Of a stretch of 64,000 bases of DNA, positions 45,925 to 54,478 are shown one piece after another (position 1 is the stretch's first letter; the number at the start of each line of letters is the position of its first letter). The DNA comes from Ignavibacteriales bacterium (GTDB taxonomy: Bacteria; Bacteroidota; Ignavibacteria; UBA10030). Location: positions 1 through 64,000 of the forward strand of contig JAPLFR010000015.1 in NCBI GenBank assembly GCA_026390575.1, written 5' to 3'. A program made the translations under genes and the position numbers. Below the pieces are notes generated by a model, which ran no database searches, was not told the DNA's origin, and saw only the letters and a list, made by a program, of their open reading frames with translations.

Positions 45925-47760
45925 GTGAAAAGTAAAAATAAAATTTGGATAGTATTCTTGTTTGGGATTCTTACACTTTTCCAATTCGCTCGCGCTCAGG
46001 AAACCGATAAACTCATGAAGCTTCGTCTCGCGCAGGGATTTGAAGAAGCTGGCGAATGGGAACGTGCAGTAGCTCTCTACGAAGACCTGAGCACATTAGA
46101 ACCAACTAATTTTTTATTCCTCGATGGACTCCAGCGCAGTTACACGCAAATCAAAGAGTACGGCAAAGCTATCAACGTTATTCGCCGATGGCTGATCATT
46201 CAACCGCGAGATATCAGTAAGATGACAACCCTCGGCGGGCTCTATTATGATTCCGGTAACGAGGCGGCCGCCGACTCGGTGTGGAAATCGGTCATTGCCA
46301 TCGATCCGCGAAATGTGCAAATGTACCGCGTTGTTGCCAACGAAATGCTGCAGCACCGGATGTATGATCAATGCATCCGCGTTTATCTTGACGGACGTTC
46401 GATGAGTAAGAGTGACGCAGCATTTGCAGATGAATTAGGAAATCTTTACACGGCGCTTCAGCAGTACACATCTGCAACAAAAGAATATCTCCGTCTCATC
46501 AAGGCAACACCGGATCAATTGCCTTTTATTCAGTCGCGCCTTAGTGCTTTTACTTCAAAACCGGAAGGTCTCAGTGCCGCATCCGAGACGGTAAGGGATG
46601 AATTGAAAAACTTGCCGGACAATATCGCTCTGCACAGATTGTATGCGTGGCTCTTATCAGAGGAACGGCGCTACGATACAGCATTGGAGCAATATCGTAT
46701 CATCGATCGTCTCTCGAACGCGAAAGGGAATGAACTCTACAATTTTGCCCAGCGGTTACATCAAGAACGAGCATACAAAACGGCAGCGGAAGCATTCAAA
46801 GAAGTTATTGATGAGCATAAAAGTCCTCAGCTTCTTCCCTATGCACGTTTCGGATATGCTCGAGCACTTGAAGAACCTATTGGTCTGACGGATACGGCGG
46901 CATCGTCGTCAGGATCACAGCTCACGTACAGCAACTCGATTCCATTGTATGAATCGATTGCTGCCGAATATGCGAATTCCGAACTCGCCGCTCAATCATT
47001 GTATCGTATCGGCGTCATCAAGTTTGAAAAACTCTTCGATCTTGATGGTGCGCTCAATGCATTCAACCGATTGAAAGACGTACCGTCAACAATAAATATT
47101 TCTCATGATGCTGTGCTCAAGAGTGGTGATATACAAATTGCGCGGAACAATCTTACCGAAGCACGGAAAGAATATGAACGGCTGAGCAAGATTTCACTGG
47201 TGGTGTATCAAGACCAGGCGGCATTCAAATTAGCGGAACTGGATTACTTCGAGGCAAAGTTCGATACGGCATTATCAATGCTGAAGCGATTCAATACGAA
47301 TCTCACGACGGATTTAACGAATGACGCATTGCAGCTGCAATACTTTATTCAGGAAAATAATACTTCTGCACCGCAAGCGTTGACCGAGTTTGCCAAAGCC
47401 GACTTGATGATGCGCCAGCGTAAATACTCGGAGTCGCTCATGCAGTTTCAAGATATTGTCAAACACTATTCAACCGCATTGTTGGTGGATGACGCGATGA
47501 TGAAGGTTGGTGAGTTGCATCTTTTATTGAATCGTCCCAATGAAGCAATAACGGCGTTTCGTTTTATTGCCGACTCAATTCAGTTGAGCATTCTCAAAGA
47601 CCGGGCGCAGTTAAGGATCGCAGAAATTTATCAAACGGTTTTGAACGACAAAGCACAAGCGATTGAAGCGTACGAAAAACTGCTTGCACAATTTCCAAAT
47701 TCTCTTTATGCGGAAGAATCCCGGAAGAGAATACGGCTCTTGAGGGGAGATAATCTGTAA
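45925..47760 (+). CDS. Exported tetratricopeptide-repeat protein
   Basis: This 611-residue protein starts with GTG 45925 and has a signal peptide (KSKNKIWIVFLFGILTLFQFARAQ). At least a dozen TPR-like helical pairs follow (EAGEWERAVALYEDLSTLEPTNFLFL, KEYGKAINVIRRWLIIQPRD, and the C-terminal DKAQAIEAYEKLLAQFPNSLYAEESRKRI). It is a periplasmic or outer-membrane-associated scaffold by analogy. It is divergent from dxr. Partner unknown. Confidence 0.85.
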   Translation: MKSKNKIWIVFLFGILTLFQFARAQETDKLMKLRLAQGFEEAGEWERAVALYEDLSTLEPTNFLFLDGLQRSYTQIKEYGKAINVIRRWLIIQPRDISKMTTLGGLYYDSGNEAAADSVWKSVIAIDPRNVQMYRVVANEMLQHRMYDQCIRVYLDGRSMSKSDAAFADELGNLYTALQQYTSATKEYLRLIKATPDQLPFIQSRLSAFTSKPEGLSAASETVRDELKNLPDNIALHRLYAWLLSEERRYDTALEQYRIIDRLSNAKGNELYNFAQRLHQERAYKTAAEAFKEVIDEHKSPQLLPYARFGYARALEEPIGLTDTAASSSGSQLTYSNSIPLYESIAAEYANSELAAQSLYRIGVIKFEKLFDLDGALNAFNRLKDVPSTINISHDAVLKSGDIQIARNNLTEARKEYERLSKISLVVYQDQAAFKLAELDYFEAKFDTALSMLKRFNTNLTTDLTNDALQLQYFIQENNTSAPQALTEFAKADLMMRQRKYSESLMQFQDIVKHYSTALLVDDAMMKVGELHLLLNRPNEAITAFRFIADSIQLSILKDRAQLRIAEIYQTVLNDKAQAIEAYEKLLAQFPNSLYAEESRKRIRLLRGDNL

Positions 47761-47765
47761 TAAAC

Positions 47766-47792
47766 AAAAGGCTCAGATTCTCTGAGCCTTTT
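47766..47792. terminator. Bidirectional terminator between convergent genes
   Basis: AAAAGGCTCAG (47766-47776) pairs with CTGAGCCTTTT (47782-47792). A-rich and T-rich flanks on both sides allow use on both strands, for the TPR gene (+) and the hydrogenase operon (-). Confidence 0.8.
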
Positions 47793-47813
47793 GTTGCATT
47801 TACTTCCATGATA

Positions 47814-47846
47814 ACCAATCCGACCGCTTAAAGCGATCGGATTGGT
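47814..47846 (-). terminator. Second hairpin at the 3' end of the hydrogenase operon
   Basis: ACCAATCCGA (47814-47823) pairs with TCGGATTGGT (47837-47846), with an inner CGCTT/AAGCG stem. It begins 5 bases past the hydA stop on the minus strand. Confidence 0.65.
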
Positions 47847-47850
47847 GTAC

Positions 47851-49677
47851 CTATAATGCGTGTTCCGTTTCTTTCTTTTTCTTTTCCACTCCATTTGTTT
47901 TCCAAACAAAGATCCCGCGTTTCTCATAATGTGTATGGAGAAGATGATGGGAAAGATGTCCCAAGGGTTCTTTCAGGAACTCTTTGTACAACGCAGCGAC
48001 CTGAGTATTCTCATGCGACTTGCGAATTGGTTTGTTTGCATCTTCCAGATAAATGGATTCGGCTCTTTTCTTTCTTATTGCCCATGTTGTTGGAATCGGC
48101 TGGCCACCGCCGCCAAGACATCCGCCCGGGCATGTCATCACTTCGATGAATGCGTACGGTGATTCCTTCTTTTCTATTTGTTCGAAAAGCTTCCGCGCAT
48201 TACCCAGCGTGTGTGCAACTGCAACTTTGACTTTCGTACCGTTCATATCAACTTCAGCTTCTTTGATTCCCTCCATACCGCGAACAGCCGTGAAATTGAT
48301 GTTCGCAAGCGGCTTACCGGTCACTACTTCATACGCAGTTCTGAGTGCGGCTTCCATAACACCGCCTGTTGCGCCAAAAATCACTGCAGCGCCCGTCGAT
48401 TCGCCCAACGGGTTGTCAAATTCTTCGGCTGGAAGATGAGAAAATTGAATTCCAGATTCCTTAAACATCCGGGCAAGCTCTCTTGTCGTCAATACATAAT
48501 CGACATCATAAAACGCATCGTCTTGCGACCATCCTTTTTTATCTTTCCAATGCTCAAAGGCACTCATCATCTCGGGACGCTTTGCTTCATATTTCTTCGC
48601 TGTGCATGGCATAATGGAAACAACGACCATCTTTCGCGGATCGATTCCCATCTTCGCAGCATAGTACGTTTTCGCTACAGAGCCGAACATTTGCTGCGGT
48701 GATTTGCAAGTAGACAGATGTGCGAGAGAATTCGGGAAAAAATGCTCTGCAAATTTTATCCATCCCGGTGAGCAGGAGGTGATCATCGGCAGAGTACCTT
48801 TGTTGGTGATGCGTTTGATTAATTCATGCCCTTCTTCCATAATTGTTAAATCGGCAGTGAATTGTGTATCGAAAACTTTGTTAAAGCCGAGCCGGCGCAA
48901 ACCTGCAACCATTTTTCCCGTTACAAGACTTCCGGACTCCATTCCCATCGCTTCACCAATACCAACGCGAATAGCCGGTGCAGTCTGCACGACAACAACT
49001 TTGTCCGGATTCATGAGTTCTTCAAACACATTGTCTGTGTCATCACGTTCGACGATGGCGCCGGTAGGACACACGAGCGCGCATTGCCCGCAATTCGTAC
49101 AGGCAACATTCCCAAGCCCTTTTTCCATATAGGTCGTGACTTTTGTTCTGATGCCGCGTCCGGAGAGACCGATAGCATATACTGTTTGAACAGTGCCGCA
49201 GACAGCTATACACCTGCCGCACAAGATGCACTTGTTCGGATCTCTGATGATGGAAGACGAGGTCTCGTCACAGAGTTGTTCTTTTTTGGTACGAACAAAT
49301 TGACCGTCTTTTATACCAAGATCAGAAGCAATCGTCTGCAATTCGCAGTTCTGATTGCGCAAACATGAAAGACAGTCTTTTGGATGATTGGCAAGAATCA
49401 ATTCGACGTTCGTTTTTCTTGCATCACGGATACGTGCCGAGTTTGTCGCAATCTCGGTTCCTTCATGTACACAAGCAGTGCAGGAGCGAACAAGCGACCG
49501 CGCACCTTTCACTTCAACGACACAAACTCCGCATGAAGAATTTCGAGAAACATCTTCAAGATAGCAGAGTGTTGGTATTTCAATTCCAGCGCGTTTGCAG
49601 GCATCGAGTATTGTTATACCATCGGGAGCCTGGTAATCGGTACCGTTAATTTTAATATTGATCATCTTCGTTTCCAT
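47851..49677 (-). CDS. hydA: [FeFe] hydrogenase catalytic subunit, NAD-linked multimeric type
   Basis: This 608-residue protein has a [2Fe-2S] domain (Cys38, 49, 52, 66 region), a His-Cys3-type site (HPKDCLSCLRNQNC, 98-111) and two [4Fe-4S] motifs (CILCGRCIAVC; CTNCGQCALVC). The H-cluster domain follows: L1 TSCSPGW (300-306), L2 MPCTAKKYE (356-364) and L3 MTCPGGCLGGGGQP (515-528). With NuoF- and NuoE-like genes overlapping upstream this is the trimeric, possibly electron-bifurcating, type that makes or uses H2 with NADH and ferredoxin. L1 has Ser where the canonical TSCCP has its second Cys. The C-terminal ~80 residues extend past the family core. Confidence 0.92.
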   Translation of the reverse strand: METKMINIKINGTDYQAPDGITILDACKRAGIEIPTLCYLEDVSRNSSCGVCVVEVKGARSLVRSCTACVHEGTEIATNSARIRDARKTNVELILANHPKDCLSCLRNQNCELQTIASDLGIKDGQFVRTKKEQLCDETSSSIIRDPNKCILCGRCIAVCGTVQTVYAIGLSGRGIRTKVTTYMEKGLGNVACTNCGQCALVCPTGAIVERDDTDNVFEELMNPDKVVVVQTAPAIRVGIGEAMGMESGSLVTGKMVAGLRRLGFNKVFDTQFTADLTIMEEGHELIKRITNKGTLPMITSCSPGWIKFAEHFFPNSLAHLSTCKSPQQMFGSVAKTYYAAKMGIDPRKMVVVSIMPCTAKKYEAKRPEMMSAFEHWKDKKGWSQDDAFYDVDYVLTTRELARMFKESGIQFSHLPAEEFDNPLGESTGAAVIFGATGGVMEAALRTAYEVVTGKPLANINFTAVRGMEGIKEAEVDMNGTKVKVAVAHTLGNARKLFEQIEKKESPYAFIEVMTCPGGCLGGGGQPIPTTWAIRKKRAESIYLEDANKPIRKSHENTQVAALYKEFLKEPLGHLSHHLLHTHYEKRGIFVWKTNGVEKKKKETEHAL

Positions 49678-49686
49678 GGGATCCTC

Positions 49687-52600
49687 TTAGTTTTCCTCTT
49701 CTTGGTGGCATTTGACATCGCATCGCAGACAACGGGCAGCTTCCTGCAGGGCTTCTTCGCCGGAATATCCGCCGAGAACTTCCTGGAAGCTTGAAATGCG
49801 CTCCTTGACGGGAAGTTTTTTTGGATCGATTTTTTTGCCGCCTTCCGGTTCAGGGATCACTTCATCTTTGTATTTGAAATCCCTGAATAAACGGTGGAAT
49901 CGTTTCTCCTTCATGAGATCAATATCGATTGCTTCTGCTGCCTGGCGGGCAAGTCCCATAGCTTCGGAAACCGTTGCCGGTCCGGTCACTGCATCGCCAC
50001 CTGCATAGACCTTCGATAAGTTGGTACGACAGCTTGGCTGCTGCACTTTGATTGAACCATTCTTTCGGAGTTCCAAGCCGATTTCCTTTGCAGATTCAAA
50101 TTCAACTTTCTCACCGACGGAAAGAATAATCGTATTGCATTCCACAATTGCTGTCTCGCCGGTTTCTATCGGTTTCTTTCGTCCAGTATTATCAAAGCCA
50201 TCAAATTTCATTTTGTGAATTTCAAGGCCTGTGACTCTTCCTTTTATATCACTAATGACTCGATGAGGTGCAGACAAAAACATAAATCGGATATTCTCAT
50301 CTATGGCATCTTTAATTTCATGCGCATTTGCCGGCATTTCATCTTTATCGCGGCGATAGACGATTGTTACATCAGCACCAAGCCGCAGACATGAACGTGC
50401 AGCATCAATTGCCACATTGCCAGCGCCGACCACAACCACTTTCTTTCCAACGTGAAGTTTCTTCCCGCTGGCAAATTCCTCAAGGAATTCATAACCTTGA
50501 AGAACTCCTGCAAGATGGTTGCCCGGAATATCAAGTTCAATATCTTTCTGGGCACCGATGGCAAGGAAGACAGCATCGTTTTGCTTTTGCAGATTTTTAA
50601 AGGACAATTCTTTGCCAATACGCGTATGGAAAACGAACTTGACTCCAAGCTTTTTAAAGAGTTCGAGTTCCTTGTTGAGACCGTCCTTCGGAAGACGATA
50701 TGCGGGAATTCCATATTGCAGAATTCCACCGGCCTTTGCATGGTTATCATACACGGTGACGCTGTGGCCTAGACGAACAAGAAAATATGCTGCTGTCAAT
50801 CCTGCAGGTCCTGCCCCAACAATGGCAACTTTCTTCCCAGTAGGTGATAGTTTTTCTTTGATCAGCCGTTGATAAATTTCTCGCTCCTTGCCCATTTTGT
50901 ACATCGTATCTGCAAGGTAACGGTGAATATCGCCTTGTGAGACCGGATCATCCACCATATCTCTGCGGCATCGCATCTGGCAATGGAAATAGCAAATTCT
51001 TCCAACCGTACCCGGCAGGGGATTATCACGCAGTGTCAGTTCAAATGCTTCTTCGATCCGTCCTTCTTTTAACAATTGAAGGTACCCAGGAATATTCATA
51101 TGCATGGGGCAGCTGTTTTCACAGAGCGCCATAAACAAACTTTCACACACACCGGCTTTACACCGCTTTTGGATTATATGTTTTTCGTATTCATCACGGA
51201 AGTAACGCAACGTGCTCAAGACGGGATTCGAACTCGTTTGTCCCAATCCACAAAGCGCAGAATCCCGAATCACATATGCTAATCGCTCAAGTGTGTCGAG
51301 ATCTTGCATCGTCGCTTCGCCGCGTGTGATTTTATTGAGAAGTGCGAGTGCTTGCGCAAGTCCTTCACGGCAGGGTGTGCACTTCCCGCACGATTCAGAA
51401 TACGTCACTTCAACGAAGTACCTCGCAACATCCACCATACAATTGTCCTGATCCATCACAACCATACCGCCGGAGCCCATAATTGTGCCCAGCTTTGTGA
51501 GGGATTCATAATCAACCGGAGTATTGAAGTGTTCAACCGGGATGCATCCGCCTGATGGACCGCCCGTTTGTACTGCACGAATTTTCTTTTTGTTTCCCGT
51601 TCCTTCGCCCATCTGATAGATAATGTTTTCCAGCGGTGTACCAAGCGGCAGTTCAACAAGACCGGTGTTCTTTATTTTTCCGACAAGTGAAAAGACTTTT
51701 GTCCCCGTGCTCGTCTGTGTTCCAAACTTTGCAAATGCATCTCCGCCAATCGTGAGAATGAGAGGGATATTAATCCATGTCTCCACATTATTAATATTGG
51801 TCGGTTTACCCCAGAGTCCTTTTTGTGCGGGATACGGAGGCCGGGGAAGCGGTCGTCCGGCTCTGCCTTCGATCGAAGCGATGAGAGCAGTTTCCTCGCC
51901 GCACACAAATGCACCAGCTCCTTCCACATAGGACATGTCGAAACTAAATGAAGATCCGAAAATATTCTTGCCGAGTATTCCGTATTCCCTCGCAACGGCG
52001 ACCGCTTTTTTGAATCGTTCTACTGCAAGAGGATACTCTGCGCGCACATACATAATGCCTTCAGAAGCACCCATCACATATGCGCCAATCAGCATTCCCT
52101 CTATAAGGGCATGAGGATCGCTTTCAATTTCGTTCCGGTTCATATAAGCGCCGGGATCACCTTCATCCGCGTTGCAGATAATATATTTTTTATCTGTTTC
52201 GACTTTCTTCATCATTTCCCATTTGATAGCTGTCGGGAAACCTGCTCCGCCGCGACCGCGCAGTTTGGATTTCTTGACCTCATCGAGAACAGCATCAGGG
52301 GTCATTTGTGTTAATGCCTTCATCAAGGCGCTGTACCCGCCAACGGCGATGTATTCTTCAATATCTTCGGGATTAATCAATCCGGAATCGCGAAGGACGA
52401 TCTTCTTTTGCCCCTTGAAGAATGGAATTTCATTCCATAAAGGAACACTGCTCAGTCCGGTCCCAAACTCTACTCTGGATGTATAGAAATTCCAATTCTC
52501 GATTCTACACAGCGCCTTCTTCAGCGGTATCATACCCCTGCACAGACCATCAACAATACTCTCTGCATCTTTTGGGGTTACTTTATGTAAGATGACAAGC

Positions 52601-52848
52601 GGCTGTCCCGGCACATAACAATTGACAAGAGTCTCTTCGGCACAAAAACCAAAGCAGCCCACAGAGGTAAGTTGTATCTTCGCTCTTTTTGCTTTGATAG
52701 CTTTTTGCAGACTTTCGTACACTTCTTTTGCACCATTTCCGAGGCCGCATGTTCCCATGCCGACTGAAATTTTTGGAACAGGAGGAACAAACTTTGCCAT
52801 TCCCTCGTGCCGCAACTTTTCTAACATTGAAGCTTGCTGTATCTTCAT
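49687..52848 (-). CDS. hydB: Hydrogenase NuoF-like flavoprotein fused to a GltD/NfnB-like domain
   Basis: This 1053-residue protein has an N-terminal thioredoxin-like [2Fe-2S] domain (about 25-115, CFGFC at 65-69). A NuoF-like domain (about 130-560) carries NADH/FMN motifs GRGGAGFP (198-205) and CNADEGDPGAY (225-235) and the [4Fe-4S] motif CGKCTPC (487-493). From about residue 565 it becomes a small-subunit glutamate-synthase-like flavoprotein: N-terminal cysteines CENSCPMH and CYFHCQMRC, FAD motif GAGPAGL (678-684), a second dinucleotide motif VVGAGNVAIDAA and C-terminal CLRCDVKC. A usual HydB ends with ferredoxin motifs instead. The added half could give a second NAD(P) site. Confidence 0.9.
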   Translation of the reverse strand: MKIQQASMLEKLRHEGMAKFVPPVPKISVGMGTCGLGNGAKEVYESLQKAIKAKRAKIQLTSVGCFGFCAEETLVNCYVPGQPLVILHKVTPKDAESIVDGLCRGMIPLKKALCRIENWNFYTSRVEFGTGLSSVPLWNEIPFFKGQKKIVLRDSGLINPEDIEEYIAVGGYSALMKALTQMTPDAVLDEVKKSKLRGRGGAGFPTAIKWEMMKKVETDKKYIICNADEGDPGAYMNRNEIESDPHALIEGMLIGAYVMGASEGIMYVRAEYPLAVERFKKAVAVAREYGILGKNIFGSSFSFDMSYVEGAGAFVCGEETALIASIEGRAGRPLPRPPYPAQKGLWGKPTNINNVETWINIPLILTIGGDAFAKFGTQTSTGTKVFSLVGKIKNTGLVELPLGTPLENIIYQMGEGTGNKKKIRAVQTGGPSGGCIPVEHFNTPVDYESLTKLGTIMGSGGMVVMDQDNCMVDVARYFVEVTYSESCGKCTPCREGLAQALALLNKITRGEATMQDLDTLERLAYVIRDSALCGLGQTSSNPVLSTLRYFRDEYEKHIIQKRCKAGVCESLFMALCENSCPMHMNIPGYLQLLKEGRIEEAFELTLRDNPLPGTVGRICYFHCQMRCRRDMVDDPVSQGDIHRYLADTMYKMGKEREIYQRLIKEKLSPTGKKVAIVGAGPAGLTAAYFLVRLGHSVTVYDNHAKAGGILQYGIPAYRLPKDGLNKELELFKKLGVKFVFHTRIGKELSFKNLQKQNDAVFLAIGAQKDIELDIPGNHLAGVLQGYEFLEEFASGKKLHVGKKVVVVGAGNVAIDAARSCLRLGADVTIVYRRDKDEMPANAHEIKDAIDENIRFMFLSAPHRVISDIKGRVTGLEIHKMKFDGFDNTGRKKPIETGETAIVECNTIILSVGEKVEFESAKEIGLELRKNGSIKVQQPSCRTNLSKVYAGGDAVTGPATVSEAMGLARQAAEAIDIDLMKEKRFHRLFRDFKYKDEVIPEPEGGKKIDPKKLPVKERISSFQEVLGGYSGEEALQEAARCLRCDVKCHQEEEN

Positions 52849-53366
52849 GATTTTTTCTTCTCCTTAGAAATTTTTCCAAGAAGCTTTTGCAGTTTAGCGG
52901 TTGTCACATTACTGTAAATGATTCCGTCGATCGCGACGACTGGTGCGAGTGCACATTGGCCGAAACATGCTACCGTGGAAATTGTGAACTGGTTGTCTGG
53001 CGTGGTAAAAAAAGATTCTCCTTCTTCAAGCTCTTTACTGCATCCCAGCATGAGTCCCAGATCATCGAGTAACGCTTTTGATCCTTTTGTATGGCAGGCG
53101 GTTCCCCGGCAGACAGTGAGAGTATGTTTGCCTTGAGGTTTGAGATTGAAGAATGAAAAAAAAGTGACGACGTTATATACCCGGGAGAGAGGAACGCCGG
53201 TCCGGAGTGCAACGTGGTTGAGAGCTTCCTCGGAAAGAAATTTTTGTTCGTTCAGAAGTTGAGTTTCCTCAAGGATACTTAACAATTCCCCATGCTGCCC
53301 CTTGTGTTTTGTGACGACTGAATCGATTTCCTGCAATTCCCGCGATAACGTTTGTGTTCCATCCAT
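52845..53366 (-). CDS. hydC: Hydrogenase NuoE-like [2Fe-2S] subunit
   Basis: This 173-residue thioredoxin-like protein has ligands Cys86, Cys91 (CRGTAC), Cys134 and Cys138 (CFGQC), as in NuoE and HydC. A helical N-terminal part with LNHVALRTGVPLSRVYNVVTFFSFF is typical. It is first in the operon, and its stop overlaps the next start by 4 bases, so stoichiometric translation is expected. It passes electrons inside the hydrogenase complex. Confidence 0.92.
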   Translation of the reverse strand: MDGTQTLSRELQEIDSVVTKHKGQHGELLSILEETQLLNEQKFLSEEALNHVALRTGVPLSRVYNVVTFFSFFNLKPQGKHTLTVCRGTACHTKGSKALLDDLGLMLGCSKELEEGESFFTTPDNQFTISTVACFGQCALAPVVAIDGIIYSNVTTAKLQKLLGKISKEKKKS

Positions 53367-53610
53367 AATGGCTCCTCATAATATTTTTTCAGTGCGTATC
53401 GAGACGATGCGTTATTCTCTGCAACTTTCATTCCAAAAGAAATGAGAGCAAAAGGTCATCATTTTTTTTAGAAATGATATAAAAGCACTTTGAGTTCTTG
53501 GTATTCGGAAAGTGAAGCGGCTGGTCATTCACATCGCATAAGTACGGTGTACGCAGAATGCGGTGCTTGATATTGGTGATGTATGAAGATTAGAGAATTC
53601 TAAACTTCTT

Positions 53611-53787
53611 TTATACTCGCAACGTTTTCGCTTGACGATTAATTATTTTAAAAAACGAAAAACGGTTTCCTGGATCAAATTCAACAAGAATATCCTCAAA
53701 GGGAACGAGCTGCTTATCAATATATGATGTCACTTTTACTTCATCGAATGCCAATAGGCACGGGTATAATATAAAGAAGAAAGACAT
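53611..53787 (-). CDS. Possible small exported protein, unknown function
   Basis: A 58-codon frame starts at ATG 53787 and ends with TAA at 53611-53613. The first residues (MSFFFILYPCLLAFDEV) are hydrophobic like a short signal or anchor. The remainder (DKQLVPFEDILVEFDPGN...) has a protein-like composition. There is no convincing ribosome-binding site and no family, so it may be a chance frame or a decayed gene. Confidence 0.3.
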   Translation of the reverse strand: MSFFFILYPCLLAFDEVKVTSYIDKQLVPFEDILVEFDPGNRFSFFKIINRQAKTLRV

Positions 53788-54102
53788 AAACAGTTAAACT
53801 TTTTCATCGTGTACCGTAAAAATAAAATATATTGAACGGTACTTTTCAAATATTCATTTTATTGTGATGAAAATACAAACAACAAACGTCCTGTTTTCAT
53901 ATAAACCTCAACAATCCATCGACGCGATAGAAATTCTTTGACTGTTGGAAATAGTGTTGTTGAGAATACAAGTTCTCATCTTAACAGTTCGATGAAATAA
54001 TCTCGTAAGATGAATTTATCTTTTGTTGCCATTGGGTTGATACATTGAATCATCGTTCAAGTTCATACTGAAATAGAAATCATGAGTAGAGAGCTATTTT
54101 AG

Positions 54103-54127
54103 ATTCCCGCTTACAGTCCGCGGGAAT
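54103..54127. repeat. Intergenic hairpin repeat (ATTCCCGC type)
   Basis: ATTCCCGC (54103-54110) pairs with GCGGGAAT (54120-54127). A related GTCATTCCCGAATG sequence follows at about 54143-54156. Both belong to the 'cgggaatgac/gtcattcccg' class of dispersed bacterial intergenic repeats. Confidence 0.55.
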
Positions 54128-54166
54128 GACAGAGCCTCCTTTGTCATTCCCGAATGTTTCAATCGG

Positions 54167-54201
54167 CCTGCCTGCGTGCCGAAGGTACTTCGGCGGGCAG
54201 G
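54167..54201. repeat. Long hairpin repeat
   Basis: CCTGCC (54167-54172) pairs with GGCAGG (54196-54201), and inside it GCCGAAG (54178-54184) pairs with CTTCGGC (54188-54194) around a GTA loop. The stem is highly stable by inspection and not followed by a T run. It looks like a REP-type element. Confidence 0.6.
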
Positions 54202-54232
54202 GAATCTTACTGGGGGCTTAAATAAGATGCCA

Positions 54233-54318
54233 ATCCGACTTTGCCCGACTGCCATATGGCAGTCGCGGTCGCGACTAAAGTCGGATCGAGATCTCGATTC
54301 GATGCATACATCGAATCG
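54233..54318. repeat. Cluster of nested and tandem palindromes
   Basis: Outer arms ATCCGACTTT (54233-54242) and AAAGTCGGAT (54277-54286) enclose two palindromes: a 20-bp perfect one (54246-54265, centre CATATG) and AGTCGCG-GT-CGCGACT (54261-54276). Next come ATCGAGATCTCGAT (54285-54298) and CGATTCGATG...CATCGAATCG (54295-54318). Neighbouring palindromes share bases, so alternative cruciform folds compete. Confidence 0.75.
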
Positions 54319-54434
54319 GACTAAAAGTGTGGTGAGAATCTATCTTTTAAATAATAAACTATGTGAAAATAGAACACTACGAGATCGTTGCTTCAATCGA
54401 TAAAAATAATTAGTTTATAATAGTATACTCGTAG

Positions 54435-54464
54435 GCCGGTACATTGTGTACCGGCATTTTTTTT
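54435..54464 (+). terminator. Terminator-like hairpin in the TonB-receptor leader
   Basis: GCCGGTACA (54435-54443) pairs with TGTACCGGC (54447-54455), then A and eight Ts. It ends one base before the GGAG ribosome-binding site (54465-54468) of the next gene. No gene lies upstream on this strand, and TATAAT at 54416-54421 could be the -10 of a promoter just before it. An attenuator or leftover repeat is therefore possible. Confidence 0.65.
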
Positions 54465-54478
54465 GGAGCACTGTACCT

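Larger units (their letters stand above)
53367..54478. other. Long palindrome-rich intergenic region
   Basis: About 1.1 kb between divergent hydrogenase and TonB-receptor genes. It holds the upstream region of hydC, a possible 58-codon ORF (53611-53787), hairpin repeats (54103-54127, 54167-54201), a run of nested palindromes (54233-54318) and a terminator-like hairpin (54435-54464). No RNA gene is recognised. Confidence 0.6.
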
